Below are positions 41,486 through 51,494 of a stretch of 64,000 bases of DNA, in pieces. The notes beneath the pieces are model-generated. The model was given only the letters and a program-made list of their open reading frames with translations, searched no databases and was not told where the DNA came from. The DNA is taken from assembly GCA_949743955.1 (NCBI GenBank), contig CATJVQ010000060.1, forward strand, positions 1 to 64,000, read 5' to 3'. This DNA comes from an uncultured Oscillospiraceae bacterium. Its GTDB lineage: Bacteria; Bacillota; Clostridia; Oscillospirales; Ruminococcaceae. A program made the translations under genes and the position numbers. Position 1 is the first letter of the stretch; every line of letters starts with the position of its first letter.

Positions 41486-42817
41486 ATGATCATCCATTTA
41501 TCCGACCACTTCACATATCCAAAGCTTCTGCACTTCACGTTTCCGTCCATCATCATGATGATTTTTACGTCGATTTACGGTGTGGTAGACGGGTTGTTTG
41601 TCTCCAATTTTGTTGGGAAGACGGCGTTCGCGTCCGTCAATCTGGTGATGCCGTTTCTCATGGTGCTCGGCGGCATCGGTTCCATGTTCGGCACGGGCGG
41701 CGGCGCGCTCATCAGCAAAACACTCGGCGAGGGTGACGAAGAGCGGGCCCACCGGTATTTCACGATGATGGTGCGCCTGATGCTGATTGTCGGTCTGCTC
41801 CTGTCAGCAGCGGGTATACTTCTGATTCGCCCGGTCTCCTACCTGTTCGGCGCGACAGACGCAATGATCGGGGATTGCGTGCTCTATGGCAGGACTGTTC
41901 TGATTTTCCTCACCGCGCAGATCATCCAGTTTGCGTTCCAGAGCTTTCTCATCACAGCGGAACGGCCTAAACTCGGCCTTGCTGTCACGATTGCCGCCGG
42001 TGTGGCAAATATGGTTCTTGATGCGTTGTTCGTGGGGGTATTCCGCTGGGGACTTGCGGGTGCGGCCGTGGCGACGGGGCTCAGTCAGTGTGTCGGCGGA
42101 CTGGCGCCGCTCGTTTATTTTCTGAGCCGGCGGAACGATACGCCGCTCCGTTTTGCCAAGACACATATGGAAGTATATCCGCTTATGCGGGCCTGTGTCA
42201 ATGGGGCGTCCGAGATGGTATCGAGCATCTCCGGTTCGATTACTGGTATCCTGTATAACTACCAGCTCATGCGTTATGCGGGAGAAAATGGTGTAGCTGC
42301 TTACGGTGTCGTGATGTATGCCGGATTTATTTTCATCGCCATTTTTGTGGGCTATTCGAATGGAAGCGCGCCGATTGTTGGATATCACTATGGCGCGGGA
42401 AATCATAAGGAGTTAAAAAGTATGCTCCGTAAAAGCCTGATTCTGATGGGGATCAGCGGGGCAGTCATGGTGACGTTGGGCGTCGCCCTCTCTCAGCCGC
42501 TGGCCGATCTTTTCGTGGGGTACGATATGGATCTTTCGGTGCTGACTGTTCGTGCCTTTAAGCTCTGTATGCCGGCCATCCTCATTATGGGCATCAATAT
42601 TTATGCTTCCGCATTCTTCACAGCGCTCAACAACGGGAGTGTGTCGGCAGTGATCTCTTTTCTGCGGGCTCTCGTATTTCCGGTCATCATTATTTTAGTC
42701 CTGCCCGTCTTTTTCGGGCTGGATGGAGTCTGGTATTCGTTGCTTACTGGGGAGTTCCTGGGGTTGATCGTATCGGTGTTTTTCCTGCTGGCGAAACGGA
42801 AGGAATACCGGTACTGA
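41486..42817 (+). CDS. MATE-family efflux transporter
   Basis: Complete 443-residue, twelve-helix Na+/H+-coupled multidrug antiporter. Signature regions: SIYGVVDGLFVSNFVGKTAFASVNL, GGIGSMFGTGGGALISKTLGEG (helix 2-3), LDALFVGVFRWGLAGAAVATG (helix 6), SNGSAPIVGYHYGAGNHKEL (second half) and the C-terminal DGVWYSLLTGEFLGL. AGGAGGACC precedes the ATG. It is controlled by the upstream marR gene, and contrasts with the broken MATE gene at the left edge, whose loss it may compensate. Confidence 0.93.
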   Translation: MIIHLSDHFTYPKLLHFTFPSIIMMIFTSIYGVVDGLFVSNFVGKTAFASVNLVMPFLMVLGGIGSMFGTGGGALISKTLGEGDEERAHRYFTMMVRLMLIVGLLLSAAGILLIRPVSYLFGATDAMIGDCVLYGRTVLIFLTAQIIQFAFQSFLITAERPKLGLAVTIAAGVANMVLDALFVGVFRWGLAGAAVATGLSQCVGGLAPLVYFLSRRNDTPLRFAKTHMEVYPLMRACVNGASEMVSSISGSITGILYNYQLMRYAGENGVAAYGVVMYAGFIFIAIFVGYSNGSAPIVGYHYGAGNHKELKSMLRKSLILMGISGAVMVTLGVALSQPLADLFVGYDMDLSVLTVRAFKLCMPAILIMGINIYASAFFTALNNGSVSAVISFLRALVFPVIIILVLPVFFGLDGVWYSLLTGEFLGLIVSVFFLLAKRKEYRY

Positions 42818-42823
42818 TAATTA

Positions 42824-42862
42824 AAAACGCTGTGGATGCTATAAGGGTATCCACAGCGTTTT
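42824..42862. terminator. Bidirectional terminator between MATE and LRR genes
   Basis: AAAACGCTGTGGAT and ATCCACAGCGTTTT, perfect 14-base arms with an 11-base loop, located between convergent genes. Confidence 0.9.
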
Positions 42863-42871
42863 ATTCCGGGC

Positions 42872-45373
42872 CTATTCGCGGACGAGGGTATAATATCCAC
42901 TCTGCTGTACAATCTTGTACCCACTTGGGACATACGGCGCACCGTTCGCCTGCACGGGGTATGGCGAACGGCTGCGGAGCGTGGCCGTGATGTCCCAAAC
43001 CGACGGGGCTGTCTGAAACTGAATCGCTGGGCCGGAGCCGGTGTTGGTGATGGTCCCACCGGTGAGACGGAGCGTCCCGTCTCCCTGCACGGTTCCTCCG
43101 GACGCACCAGAGGTGAGCGTTCCGCCTGTCATGGAGAGGGTGCTGCTGTTTTGGATCCCTTTCTCTGCTGTGACGGTGCCGGAGATCTCCACGGTGCTCT
43201 CATTCACCCATTCATCGTATACGTTTACAGTGCCGCTGATACGGAAAGTGGCTCCATCCTGCACCTTTACCGGCACGCCGGAGAGAAGATTTAAGCGCTT
43301 CCCTTCCGCAACCTGTAAGCTGCGGTTGATGTGGAGGACAGTATCCGGGTCGGCGGGGATATCCGGCGTGGGCGGATCCGGTTCGGGATCATCGGGAACA
43401 GGGGGCACAGGCGGATCCGGTTCGGGATCATCAGGAACCGGAGGCACAGGGGGATCCGGTTCGTCCGGGATGGGATCGGGTTCACAATGGAGCGCAGCAC
43501 GGATGAGGGGATCGTTGCCGCTGTTTATTGTAATGGCTTCCCACTCTGATTTCGTCCCGGAATAATAGACATCCGCCAGATTTTCACATTTATTGAACGC
43601 GTCATACATGACTGTCGCCACACTCTTCGGAATCGTTACGCTTGTTAAACCGCTGCACACGTTAAACGTCCGGGATTCAATGGACGTAATACCCTCCGGA
43701 ATTGATATATCCGTTAATTTTGCACAGCCAGAAAATGCTTCGTAACCAATGGAACCTACACTCTCCGGAATAGTTATATCCTCCAAAGCGCCGCAGCCGG
43801 AAAACGCCTGACTGCCGATGCTTGTTACATTGCCTAGGATTTCCACCTTTTTTAAGGATGTGCACTTTTTAAATATCCCGGTCTCCAGTTTGGTCACGCC
43901 GCTCGGTATCCTGATATCCGTTAATTTTGCGCAGTTCTCAAATGCGTTCATTTCGATACTGGTCACACTGTCTGGAATGATGATGCCCGCTAAGCTGGTA
44001 CAGTTATGGAATGCGGTGTAGCCAATATCTGTTACATTGCCAAGAAAGATAACCTTTGCCAGATTACTGCACCCATCGAATGTGCGGGTCGTGATACTCG
44101 TGACCCCGGCCGGAATCGTTATATCCGTCAAACTGCTGCATCCTGAAAACACGGCGTATCCGATAGACTTTACTTTTGCCGGAGTGTTTATATCTGTTAA
44201 GCTGGCACAGCCGGTGAACGCAGAGTTCCCAATACTGGTCACATCATCCCCGATGGCAACGGTTTTTATTTCTGTTCCCCATGGGCCGCCTGTGGTGTAA
44301 TCCCACATATCCCCTGTTCCGGAAACGGTCAGATTGCCGCTACTATCCAGTTCCCAAGTGAGACTGTCACCGCATTTGCCTCTGGCAGCGACTGCAGAAC
44401 CTTCCCCCAAATAATGAACGGTGGCGGGAGAGACAATATCATTCATTGTAGCGGAAGAAATGGAGGAAGAGGTTTCAGTGGGATCACTATACTTATAAAT
44501 TTTAATTGCATCCCACTGTGACTTTGTGCCGGAATAATTTACATTTTTCAGATTGCTGGATTTAAAGGCATTTTCAAAGACAAGGGTTACACTGTCAGGA
44601 ATCGTTATGTTCATTAAACCGCTGCATCCTGAAAACGCATGGTTCCCAATTCTTGTCACACCGCTTGGAATCGTTACGCTCGTTAAACCGCTGCAACTAT
44701 CAAACGCGTGTTCCTCAATCCTTGTCACGCCGCTTGGAATCGTTACGCTTGTTAAACCGCCGCAGCTATTAAATGCGTATTCCCCAATACTGGTTACGCT
44801 GTCAGGAATCGTTATGCCCACTAAACCGCTGCATCCCGAAAACGCATAAGTTCCAATACTGGTCACACTGCCCGGAATCGTTATGCTCTCTAAACCGCTG
44901 CAGTAATCAAACGCAGCATGGCCAATGCTGGTAACACTGTTCGGAATCGTTACGTCCGTTAAATTAGTGCAGCCAGAAAACGCACTGTTCCCAATATTCT
45001 CCACACCATCTTGAATGACAACCGTTGTAATGTTTTCTTTATATTGATCCCATGGAGATTTTGAAGAATCAGAATAATCCGCCATATTTCCTGTCCCGGA
45101 AATGGTCAGCGAATTGTCAATATCATCAAATTCCCAGCTAACATTAGTGCCGCAGAGACCGCCATAAGCGGCAAGGGGCATGATGCCCGCTTCCGGATCA
45201 TCGGCGGGATCCTGCTCCGCATCCCCTTCGGGGGAAACAGGGCCGCTCTCCCCGAGTGTCTGCGCGGAATCGCCTTCCGCCGCCCACACAGCCACGTACA
45301 GAACCGGTATGAGTACGAGGGCCAGTACTGACCATTTATACAATCCGCTTTTCCGCGCCTTATACTCTTTCAT
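42872..45373 (-). CDS. BspA-type leucine-rich-repeat surface protein (833 aa)
   Basis: Large exported protein. A non-cleaved or cleavable signal helix lies at about 14-32; an acidic linker follows to 68. Two modules each have a cap (SWEFDDIDNSLTISGTGNM near 79; LTWELDSSGNLTVSGTGDM near 335) and then LRR_5 repeats of the form SIGxxAFSGCSxLTxITIPxSVT. A Pro/Asp spacer (about 634-672) contains the repeat PEPDPPVPPVPDD. The C-terminal region (about 685-833) has short Gly/Thr-rich beta repeats (GTLRLTGGTITNTGSGPAI). No LPxTG or SLH motif is seen, so anchoring is unclear. BspA proteins mediate adhesion in gut bacteria. Confidence 0.85.
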   Translation of the reverse strand: MKEYKARKSGLYKWSVLALVLIPVLYVAVWAAEGDSAQTLGESGPVSPEGDAEQDPADDPEAGIMPLAAYGGLCGTNVSWEFDDIDNSLTISGTGNMADYSDSSKSPWDQYKENITTVVIQDGVENIGNSAFSGCTNLTDVTIPNSVTSIGHAAFDYCSGLESITIPGSVTSIGTYAFSGCSGLVGITIPDSVTSIGEYAFNSCGGLTSVTIPSGVTRIEEHAFDSCSGLTSVTIPSGVTRIGNHAFSGCSGLMNITIPDSVTLVFENAFKSSNLKNVNYSGTKSQWDAIKIYKYSDPTETSSSISSATMNDIVSPATVHYLGEGSAVAARGKCGDSLTWELDSSGNLTVSGTGDMWDYTTGGPWGTEIKTVAIGDDVTSIGNSAFTGCASLTDINTPAKVKSIGYAVFSGCSSLTDITIPAGVTSITTRTFDGCSNLAKVIFLGNVTDIGYTAFHNCTSLAGIIIPDSVTSIEMNAFENCAKLTDIRIPSGVTKLETGIFKKCTSLKKVEILGNVTSIGSQAFSGCGALEDITIPESVGSIGYEAFSGCAKLTDISIPEGITSIESRTFNVCSGLTSVTIPKSVATVMYDAFNKCENLADVYYSGTKSEWEAITINSGNDPLIRAALHCEPDPIPDEPDPPVPPVPDDPEPDPPVPPVPDDPEPDPPTPDIPADPDTVLHINRSLQVAEGKRLNLLSGVPVKVQDGATFRISGTVNVYDEWVNESTVEISGTVTAEKGIQNSSTLSMTGGTLTSGASGGTVQGDGTLRLTGGTITNTGSGPAIQFQTAPSVWDITATLRSRSPYPVQANGAPYVPSGYKIVQQSGYYTLVRE
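43370..43465 (-). repeat. 39-bp tandem repeat in LRR gene
   Basis: Two and a half copies of a 39-base unit encode PEPDPPVPPVPDD; the copies differ at only a few positions. Unit length keeps the frame, so slipped-strand changes would lengthen or shorten the spacer without stopping translation. Confidence 0.75.
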
Positions 45374-45410
45374 TCCGCACAGTTCCTCTCCTCAGAATCA
45401 TCCATAAATA

Positions 45411-45439
45411 AACATACCATAATTCTCCGGCAATAGCAA
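45411..45439 (-). promoter_or_regulatory. Promoter of LRR gene
   Basis: Leftward TTGCTA (45434-45439), 17-base spacer, TATGTT (45411-45416); ribosome site GAGGAGAGG 10 bases before the ATG. The rest of 45440-45600 shows no gene or clear signal. Confidence 0.5.
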
Positions 45440-45607
45440 GAACCGCCGAGGAGAATTCCATTTGTGAATGGACTAAGCTCCTGTCCGCAGCTCCACAGTA
45501 AGAGAGGGGAGGAGGTCAAGGACGCTTTCTCGGCCGTCCACAGAAACGGACATGTTTCTTAAGGACAATTTTATCACACGAACCACTCCTTCCAAACGAA
45601 CAAAAAT

Positions 45608-45635
45608 CGGGGGCGGCACACAGATACCGCCCCCG
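45608..45635 (-). terminator. V-ATPase operon terminator
   Basis: Read leftward, CGGGGGCGG/CCGCCCCCG arms with a 10-base loop are followed by ATTTTTG, 9 bases past the ntpD stop. Confidence 0.8.
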
Positions 45636-45643
45636 GTTTCGAT

Positions 45644-46303
45644 TTAGTTCTCCATGCTCTTCCGGCTCTGTTCGACCATCATGTCCTTGATCTTCATCAG
45701 GCGGGAGAGGTTGCCGCGCTCGTTCTCGTCGAGCTTCATGGAGATGTGCTTGATCGTTTCCTGAAGGGTCGGGATCTGCACATACTCCAGCGCGTTGACG
45801 CGGCGGCGTGTCTTTTCGATTTCCTCCGCCAGAAGCTGCGCACTCTTTTCCATCTGCGCGAGCTGCAAAAGATAGGGCAGCACGTCGCGCAGCGCAGCCA
45901 CAGAGGAGTCCAGTTCGCCCGAGGTGAACTGGAAGCCGTAAGAATAGATGTCCTGCAAATTTTCTACATCGGTCGAAAACTCGAACACAGGCACGTTCAC
46001 GCTCATGACGTTGCGCGTCGTGACGTCGAGCTCCACGTTTTCCTTGGGCAGCATGAGCGATTCCTCGAGCATCTCCGGCGACATGACAGCGCTCGCCACG
46101 GCGAAGCCCGTGTACATATTGAGGATCCGCTGCTCCACGGTCTCGCGAAACTCCTTGTTGCGCCGCACCAGCTCCAGGAACTTTTTCATCAGGTCGTCGC
46201 GCTTATCCTTGAGGAGCTTGTGGCCGCGCGTGGCGGTCTTGAGCCGTTTCTTGAGCCGGGTCAGCTCCATGCGGGTCGGGCTCACGTTCATGATTGCCAT
46301 CAC
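45644..46303 (-). CDS. ntpD: V-type ATPase subunit D
   Basis: Central rotor shaft of the V1 domain, a long antiparallel coiled coil inside the A3B3 ring. The sequence starts NVSPTRMELTRLKKRLKTATRGHKLLKDKRD, the family signature, and is 219 residues, mostly helical, ending in a second long helix (EKTRRRVNALEYVQIPTLQETIKHI). Last gene of ntpFIKECGABD, 12 bases after ntpB. Confidence 0.95.
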   Translation of the reverse strand: MMAIMNVSPTRMELTRLKKRLKTATRGHKLLKDKRDDLMKKFLELVRRNKEFRETVEQRILNMYTGFAVASAVMSPEMLEESLMLPKENVELDVTTRNVMSVNVPVFEFSTDVENLQDIYSYGFQFTSGELDSSVAALRDVLPYLLQLAQMEKSAQLLAEEIEKTRRRVNALEYVQIPTLQETIKHISMKLDENERGNLSRLMKIKDMMVEQSRKSMEN

Positions 46304-46315
46304 AAACCCTCCCCG

Positions 46316-47719
46316 TTATTCAGCTTTAGCCGGCGTGTCCGTGTTCTGATTCGGCAGGTATTTGTCGATGTACTCCGTCTTGATACGCTTGAGCTCCGTC
46401 TTCGGGAGGATGGAAAGGAGTTCCCAGCCGATCTCGAGCGTCTCGGAAATGCCGCGATTGGCGGAGAAGCCCTGCGCGACGTAGCGCTTTTCAAACTCGT
46501 CGGCAAATTTGGCGTAGAGCTTGTCGATATCGGAGAGGGCGGCCTCACCGAGGATGGTCATGAGCTCCTTCGCGTCCTTGCCGCGGGCGTAGGCGGCGAA
46601 GAGCTGGTTCATCGTGTTCGCGTGGTCCTCACGTGTCTTGCCTGCGCCGATGCCCTTATCCTTCAGACGCGACAGGCTCGGCAGCACGTCGATAGGCGGA
46701 AGGACATTCTTGCGGTACAGTTCACGCGAGAGGATGATCTGCCCCTCCGTGATGTAACCGGTCAGGTCGGGGATGGGGTGGGTCTTATCGTCCTCGGGCA
46801 TGGTAAGGATCGGGATCATCGTGATACTGCCCTTCGCGTCGAGCTTGCGTCCGGCGCGTTCGTAGATGGTGGCGAGGTCCGTGTACAGGTAGCCCGGATA
46901 GCCGCGGCGCCCCGGGACCTCCTTGCGCGCGGCGGACACCTCGCGCAGCGCCTCGGCGTAGTTGGTGATGTCGGTGAGGATGACGAGCACGTGCATGTCC
47001 TTCTCGAACGCCAGGTACTCCGCCGCTGTCAGCGCCATACGCGGTGTGGAAATACGCTCAATGGCGGGGTCGTTGGCGAGGTTGACGAAGAGGACGGTAC
47101 GGTCGATAGCGCCCGTGCGCTTAAAGTCGGAGATGAAGAAGTCGGCTTCCTCAAACGTGATGCCGATAGCCGCGAAGACAACGGCGAACTTGCTGTCGTC
47201 GTTGCTGATAACGCGCGCCTGGCGGGCGATCTGTGCGGCAAGCTTCGCGTGTGGCAGGCCGCTGCCGGAGAAGATCGGCAGCTTCTGCCCGCGGACGAGG
47301 GTGTTCAGTCCGTCGATAGCGGAGACGCCGGTCTGGATAAACTCGTTCGGGTAGTCGCGGGCGGCGGGGTTCATGGGCAGGCCATCGATAGACAGGCGCT
47401 TTTCGGGGATGATTTCGGGGCCGCCGTCGATGGGCACACCCATACCGGAGAAGATGCGCCCGAGCATATCCTCACTCACACCGAGCTCGAGGGAATGCCC
47501 CAGGAAACGAACCTTACTGTACTCAAGGTTAATGCCGGCGCTGTTCTCGAAGAGCTGAACGAGCACATTGTCTCCGTTGACCTCCAGCACCTTGCAGCGG
47601 CGCCGTTCGCCGGAGGGCAGCTCGATTTCACCCAGCTCGTTGTAGGTGACGCCTTCCACGTTCTTGACAAGCATCAGAGGGCCGGCAACCTCCTGGATAG
47701 TGCGGTATTCCTTGATCAT
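46316..47719 (-). CDS. ntpB: V-type ATPase subunit B
   Basis: Non-catalytic nucleotide-domain subunit of V1 that alternates with A. It begins [23 protein letters not shown] and contains the family segments [47 protein letters not shown] (a P-loop-like site without the catalytic GxxGxGKT), and [25 protein letters not shown]. 467 residues, full length. Its ATG overlaps the end of ntpA by 4 bases. Confidence 0.96.
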   Translation of the reverse strand: MIKEYRTIQEVAGPLMLVKNVEGVTYNELGEIELPSGERRRCKVLEVNGDNVLVQLFENSAGINLEYSKVRFLGHSLELGVSEDMLGRIFSGMGVPIDGGPEIIPEKRLSIDGLPMNPAARDYPNEFIQTGVSAIDGLNTLVRGQKLPIFSGSGLPHAKLAAQIARQARVISNDDSKFAVVFAAIGITFEEADFFISDFKRTGAIDRTVLFVNLANDPAIERISTPRMALTAAEYLAFEKDMHVLVILTDITNYAEALREVSAARKEVPGRRGYPGYLYTDLATIYERAGRKLDAKGSITMIPILTMPEDDKTHPIPDLTGYITEGQIILSRELYRKNVLPPIDVLPSLSRLKDKGIGAGKTREDHANTMNQLFAAYARGKDAKELMTILGEAALSDIDKLYAKFADEFEKRYVAQGFSANRGISETLEIGWELLSILPKTELKRIKTEYIDKYLPNQNTDTPAKAE

Positions 47720-49509
47720 GCCTCGGCCTCCTTGCTCTGGAGCTCGGCGAAGATGGAATCAATCTCGGCGAGCGTATCCTTATAGTATTGTTCGAACTGA
47801 TCCTCGGAGGTGTACTTCGCGCGCGCGATGCGCTCACGCACATCCAGCGAGAGGATGGTCTCGATCTTAACGCCGGAAGAAAGCGCGTCCTTCGCCTTGT
47901 GGTTGAAGGCGAGCACCATCTTGAGCATCAGGGTCTGCTTCTTGAGGGAGGTATAGGTATCCACCTCATCGAAGGAGTTCTGCTGTAAGAAGTCCTCACG
48001 GATGGAGCGCGAGGCTTCGAGCGTCAGGCGGTCCGGCGCGGAGAGGGAATCATAACCGACGAGCTTGACGATTTCCTCCAGCTCGGCCTCCTCCTGCAGG
48101 AGCCGCATCATTTCTTCGTGATGGTTGCTCCACTCCTCGTCGACGTTCGCGTTCATCCACTCGCCCACAACGTCCAGATACAGCGAGTAGCTGTCCAGCC
48201 AGCTGATGGCGGGGAAATGGCGCTTATACGCAAGGTCGGAGTTGAGCCCCCAGAACACCTTGACGATACGCAGCGTTGCCTGCACGACCGGGTCGGAGTT
48301 GTCGCCGCCGGCAGGGGAGACCGCGCCGATGGCGGTCAGCGTGCCTTCTCGGTTCTCATCGGACCCGAGGCAGCGGACACGACCGGCGCGCTCGTAAAAC
48401 TGCGCCAGACGGCTGGTCAGATACGCCGGGTAGCCTTCCTCGCCGGGCATCTCTTCCAGACGACCGGACATCTCGCGCAGAGCCTCGGCCCAGCGGGACG
48501 TGGAGTCGGCCATGATGGCGACGCTGTAACCCATATCACGGAAGTATTCGGCGATGGTGATGCCCGTATAGATGGACGCCTCACGCGCCGCGACAGGCAT
48601 GTCGGACGTATTGGCGATGAGCACCGTGCGGCACATCAGGCTCTCGCCGGATTTCGGATCCTTAAGCTCCGGGAACTCACGCAGAACGTCGGTCATCTCG
48701 TTGCCGCGTTCGCCGCAGCCGATGTAGACGACGATGTCCACGTCGCTCCACTTGGCGAGCTGATGCTGGATAACTGTCTTACCCGAACCGAACGGGCCCG
48801 GGACAGCGGCTGTACCGCCGCGCACGATGGGGAAGACGGAGTCGATCACGCGCTGACCGGAGATCATGGGCTTATCCGGAGCGAGCTTCTCGCGGTAGGG
48901 GCGCTGGCGGCGCACCGGCCACTTCTGGAGCATGGTCACGTCAACGGTCTTCCCATCGGCAGTGCGCACTGTGGCGATGGTGTCAACAATGGTGTAGCTG
49001 CCGGACTGGATGGAGACGATGTCGCCCTCCACGCCGTTCGGCACCATGATTTTCTGTGTGATGAGCACGGTCTCCTGCACCGTGCCCAAAAAGTCGCCGG
49101 CGACTACATGATCGCCCACCTTGGCAGTGGCGACAAAATCCCACTTTTTCTCATGATCGAGCGAATTGACCTCGACACCACGCGAGATGTTCGAGCCGGT
49201 CTTCGCGCGCAGCGTCTCCAGCGGACGCTGGATGCCGTCGAAGATGTTCTGCAGAAGGCCCGGGGCCAGCTCAACCGACAGCGGCGCACCGGTGGAGACA
49301 ACCTCGTCCCCCTTGCCGATACCGGCGGTCTCCTCGTAGACCTGCACGGAGGCGTTATCTCCGCGCATCTCGATGATTTCACCGATCAGCTTTTCACGGC
49401 CTACGCGCACAACGTCGAACATATTCGCGTCGCGCATGCCCTGCGCAACCACCAGAGGCCCTGCCACCTTTACGATTTTGCCCTGGCTGTATTGGCTCAA
49501 TTTATTCAC
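47716..49509 (-). CDS. ntpA: V-type ATPase catalytic subunit A
   Basis: Hydrolyses ATP to drive rotation (or makes ATP in reverse). Walker A is [17 protein letters not shown], and the catalytic Glu region is [16 protein letters not shown]. The non-homologous bulge found only in V/A-type A subunits is present (about 115-190). [36 protein letters not shown] motifs fit the family. 597 residues, complete. It begins 14 bases after ntpG and is coupled to ntpB. Confidence 0.97.
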   Translation of the reverse strand: MNKLSQYSQGKIVKVAGPLVVAQGMRDANMFDVVRVGREKLIGEIIEMRGDNASVQVYEETAGIGKGDEVVSTGAPLSVELAPGLLQNIFDGIQRPLETLRAKTGSNISRGVEVNSLDHEKKWDFVATAKVGDHVVAGDFLGTVQETVLITQKIMVPNGVEGDIVSIQSGSYTIVDTIATVRTADGKTVDVTMLQKWPVRRQRPYREKLAPDKPMISGQRVIDSVFPIVRGGTAAVPGPFGSGKTVIQHQLAKWSDVDIVVYIGCGERGNEMTDVLREFPELKDPKSGESLMCRTVLIANTSDMPVAAREASIYTGITIAEYFRDMGYSVAIMADSTSRWAEALREMSGRLEEMPGEEGYPAYLTSRLAQFYERAGRVRCLGSDENREGTLTAIGAVSPAGGDNSDPVVQATLRIVKVFWGLNSDLAYKRHFPAISWLDSYSLYLDVVGEWMNANVDEEWSNHHEEMMRLLQEEAELEEIVKLVGYDSLSAPDRLTLEASRSIREDFLQQNSFDEVDTYTSLKKQTLMLKMVLAFNHKAKDALSSGVKIETILSLDVRERIARAKYTSEDQFEQYYKDTLAEIDSIFAELQSKEAEA

Positions 49510-49523
49510 CTGCTTTTCTGAAG

Positions 49524-49844
49524 TTAATCTTTGAAGAGGATGTCCGCGCCCACGGCCCGTTCGACACTGGATTTGACGTTCTTCATACCCAGACCGAGCG
49601 TGCCCTCCTTGGAGGGGATGGGGATAATCGCGGGAATCTTTTCGTCCTTGTACGTTTCGAGTACGTCCTGAATCGGTTCGAGTGCCTGCTCCGTGATGAA
49701 GATGACGCCGAACTCATCGCGAGCCAGGCGGCCGATGAGGGCCCGGTCCTCGGCCGGGGAAACGGACTCGAACGTGTGGAACCCGACCGCGCGGAAGCCG
49801 AGTATGCTCTCTCTGTCGCCGACGACGGCTATCTTCTTATGCAT
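49524..49844 (-). CDS. ntpG: V-type ATPase subunit F (NtpG)
   Basis: Small Rossmann-like subunit (106 residues) bound to the central stalk with D. Features: [38 protein letters not shown] and the C-terminal [21 protein letters not shown], all characteristic. It overlaps ntpC by 8 bases. Confidence 0.94.
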   Translation of the reverse strand: MHKKIAVVGDRESILGFRAVGFHTFESVSPAEDRALIGRLARDEFGVIFITEQALEPIQDVLETYKDEKIPAIIPIPSKEGTLGLGMKNVKSSVERAVGADILFKD

Positions 49845-50835
49845 ACGTCTCCCGCATCCTTTCGCTTATTTTTTCTTTCGGTACACCCGCCAAGCGCGAG
49901 GCGAGGATGATTCTCACCTGCTTCGCCTCAGCCTCTTTGGCCAGCAGATAGCTGATGACCGGCTCGAGCCCGAACGCGACGAGCCTTGTCGAACGCAGGC
50001 GGAGCATAAGGTAATTATCCGCCCCGCGCTCAAACGCGGTCAGAGGCCTGTTTTCGCCGACATCGTCGAGAAGCGGAGCGAAATGCGCGCTGTAATCGGT
50101 GACAAAGAGCATATCGCGCATCGCCTCGAACCCCTGGGCGCGGAAAGCCTCGCAGAGGCGGCCGAGATCCAGATACCCGCCTTCGGTGAGGACACGGCGG
50201 AGAAGCGCTTCGTCCTTCCCCATGCGCTTGATGCGCACGGCCGTCCGCAGGTTTTCGGTGTCGATCATGCGGCGTACCACGTCGATGAGGAAGGGAAATT
50301 CCGTCTCCTCGGCGCGTTCGAGCATGCTCTGCATCACGGCGGTATCCAGCATCAGATCGACAAGCTGCGGGTCGTTTGACTTTGCGAGCGCCTCGCTTGC
50401 GGCATAGGCCGCTTCGGCCATACGTTCCGGCAGCCCCTCGATCTTTTTGTCCTGGAACATGGCGGAGAGAGCTCTCGGCTCAATGACACCCAGCGGCGAC
50501 ATGCTCCCCAGCGGATCCCGCCCGATGGCCTGCGCCTTGATGATGACTTTCAGATTGTGCCCATCGTACTTAAAGCGGAAAATATCGAAGATGGGGCTCG
50601 AGTCGGTCAGCTCAGCGATGAGAGCATAGGTCTCCTCAAGCATCCCGGCGATGGCTGTCTCATAGTCCTTCGCGCTACACCGGGAATGGAGCGATGTCTC
50701 GTTGGCCACACGGAAGCTCTCCTCAAAGGAGGAGGCATCCACCATCTTCTCAAAGTCACGCGCCGTGAGCATATTCTTTTCCAGCGCGCGCAGGCGTGCT
50801 GTCGCGTAGAGATAGTCCGTATCGCGGATTTTCAC
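49837..50835 (-). CDS. ntpC: V-type ATPase subunit C (V0 subunit d homologue)
   Basis: Funnel-shaped subunit linking the rotor shaft to the membrane K ring. The N-terminal motif DTDYLYATARLRALEKNMLT is typical, and three homologous helical repeats follow over about 330 residues. I prefer the GTG at 50835, nine bases after GGGAGG, over the GTG at 50844 that abuts the ribosome site. Eight to seventeen bases separate it from ntpE, depending on the start. Confidence 0.92.
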   Translation of the reverse strand: MKIRDTDYLYATARLRALEKNMLTARDFEKMVDASSFEESFRVANETSLHSRCSAKDYETAIAGMLEETYALIAELTDSSPIFDIFRFKYDGHNLKVIIKAQAIGRDPLGSMSPLGVIEPRALSAMFQDKKIEGLPERMAEAAYAASEALAKSNDPQLVDLMLDTAVMQSMLERAEETEFPFLIDVVRRMIDTENLRTAVRIKRMGKDEALLRRVLTEGGYLDLGRLCEAFRAQGFEAMRDMLFVTDYSAHFAPLLDDVGENRPLTAFERGADNYLMLRLRSTRLVAFGLEPVISYLLAKEAEAKQVRIILASRLAGVPKEKISERMRETYA

Positions 50836-50852
50836 GGTTATCACCCTCCCGC

Positions 50853-51452
50853 CTAAAACTGGAGCAACTTGATGACCGCCGGCTCGAGCTCATGACGCAG
50901 GCCGCTGCACAGCACCTCCAGCGTGCAGTTGGTATCAATGTCGCCCTGGCGCAGGATGAGGCCGCCCAGGAAGTTCCCGGGCGTCTTGGAGATGCGCACC
51001 ATGGAAACGTCGATGGTTTTAATTTTGTTGACGACAATCTGCTTGATGAGATCCCCGCCGATTTCGTTCATATCGCGCTCATTGAGGATGATTTCCGCCT
51101 TGCTGGTCTGGTACTTGGCCACCAGGCGCGCTAAGAGGCTCACGTATTCATCCCGCGGCAGCTGGGTGATCATCTCACAGGCGCGGGAAAACGCCGCGTC
51201 AATGACATCATGCTTGGCGCGCAGCAGATCGCTGCGTTCGGCGAGCGCGGCCTGGGACTCGGCGCGTGCGCGGATGCCCTCGGCTTCACGCTGCGCATCG
51301 CCTACGAGGCTTTTTTCAAGCGTGTCGGCCTGTGCCTGATAGTCGTGAAGGATCTCGTCAACCTTAGCGTCGGAAGTCTTCTTGCTTTCGGCGGCGAAGC
51401 TCTGCGCGTCGTCTAGGATTTTTTTCTTCATACTGTCGAGGCCGTTCAACAC
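50853..51452 (-). CDS. ntpE: V-type ATPase subunit E
   Basis: Peripheral-stalk subunit, pairing with the subunit called F or G (first gene of this operon) to hold the A3B3 ring still. The N-terminal half (about 1-90) is a charged coiled coil (ILDDAQSFAAESKKTSDAKV) and the C-terminal half is the globular head (AEIILNERDMNEIGGDLIKQIV, then LGGLILRQGDIDTNCTLE). 199 residues. GTG start with AGGTGG. It lies 42 bases after ntpK. Confidence 0.92.
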   Translation of the reverse strand: MLNGLDSMKKKILDDAQSFAAESKKTSDAKVDEILHDYQAQADTLEKSLVGDAQREAEGIRARAESQAALAERSDLLRAKHDVIDAAFSRACEMITQLPRDEYVSLLARLVAKYQTSKAEIILNERDMNEIGGDLIKQIVVNKIKTIDVSMVRISKTPGNFLGGLILRQGDIDTNCTLEVLCSGLRHELEPAVIKLLQF

Positions 51453-51494
51453 AACACACCACCTTCTGAGTTAAAGTTTATCAGCATGTTCACC

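Noticed and set aside
43041..43565. Rightward Gly/Ser-rich repeat protein
   Set aside because: Its repeats arise from reading the 39-bp Pro/Asp tandem repeat of the LRR gene backwards.
43600..45050. CRISPR-like array of short repeats
   Set aside because: The repeats are leucine-rich-repeat codons with a 69-bp-type period, without constant repeats and unique spacers, inside an open frame.
45746..47785. Rightward open frame of 679 codons across ntpD and ntpB
   Set aside because: Antisense to two well-conserved V-ATPase genes; composition typical of shadow frames.
48118..49521. Rightward open frame of 467 codons opposite ntpA
   Set aside because: Antisense of the catalytic subunit gene, without recognisable protein features.
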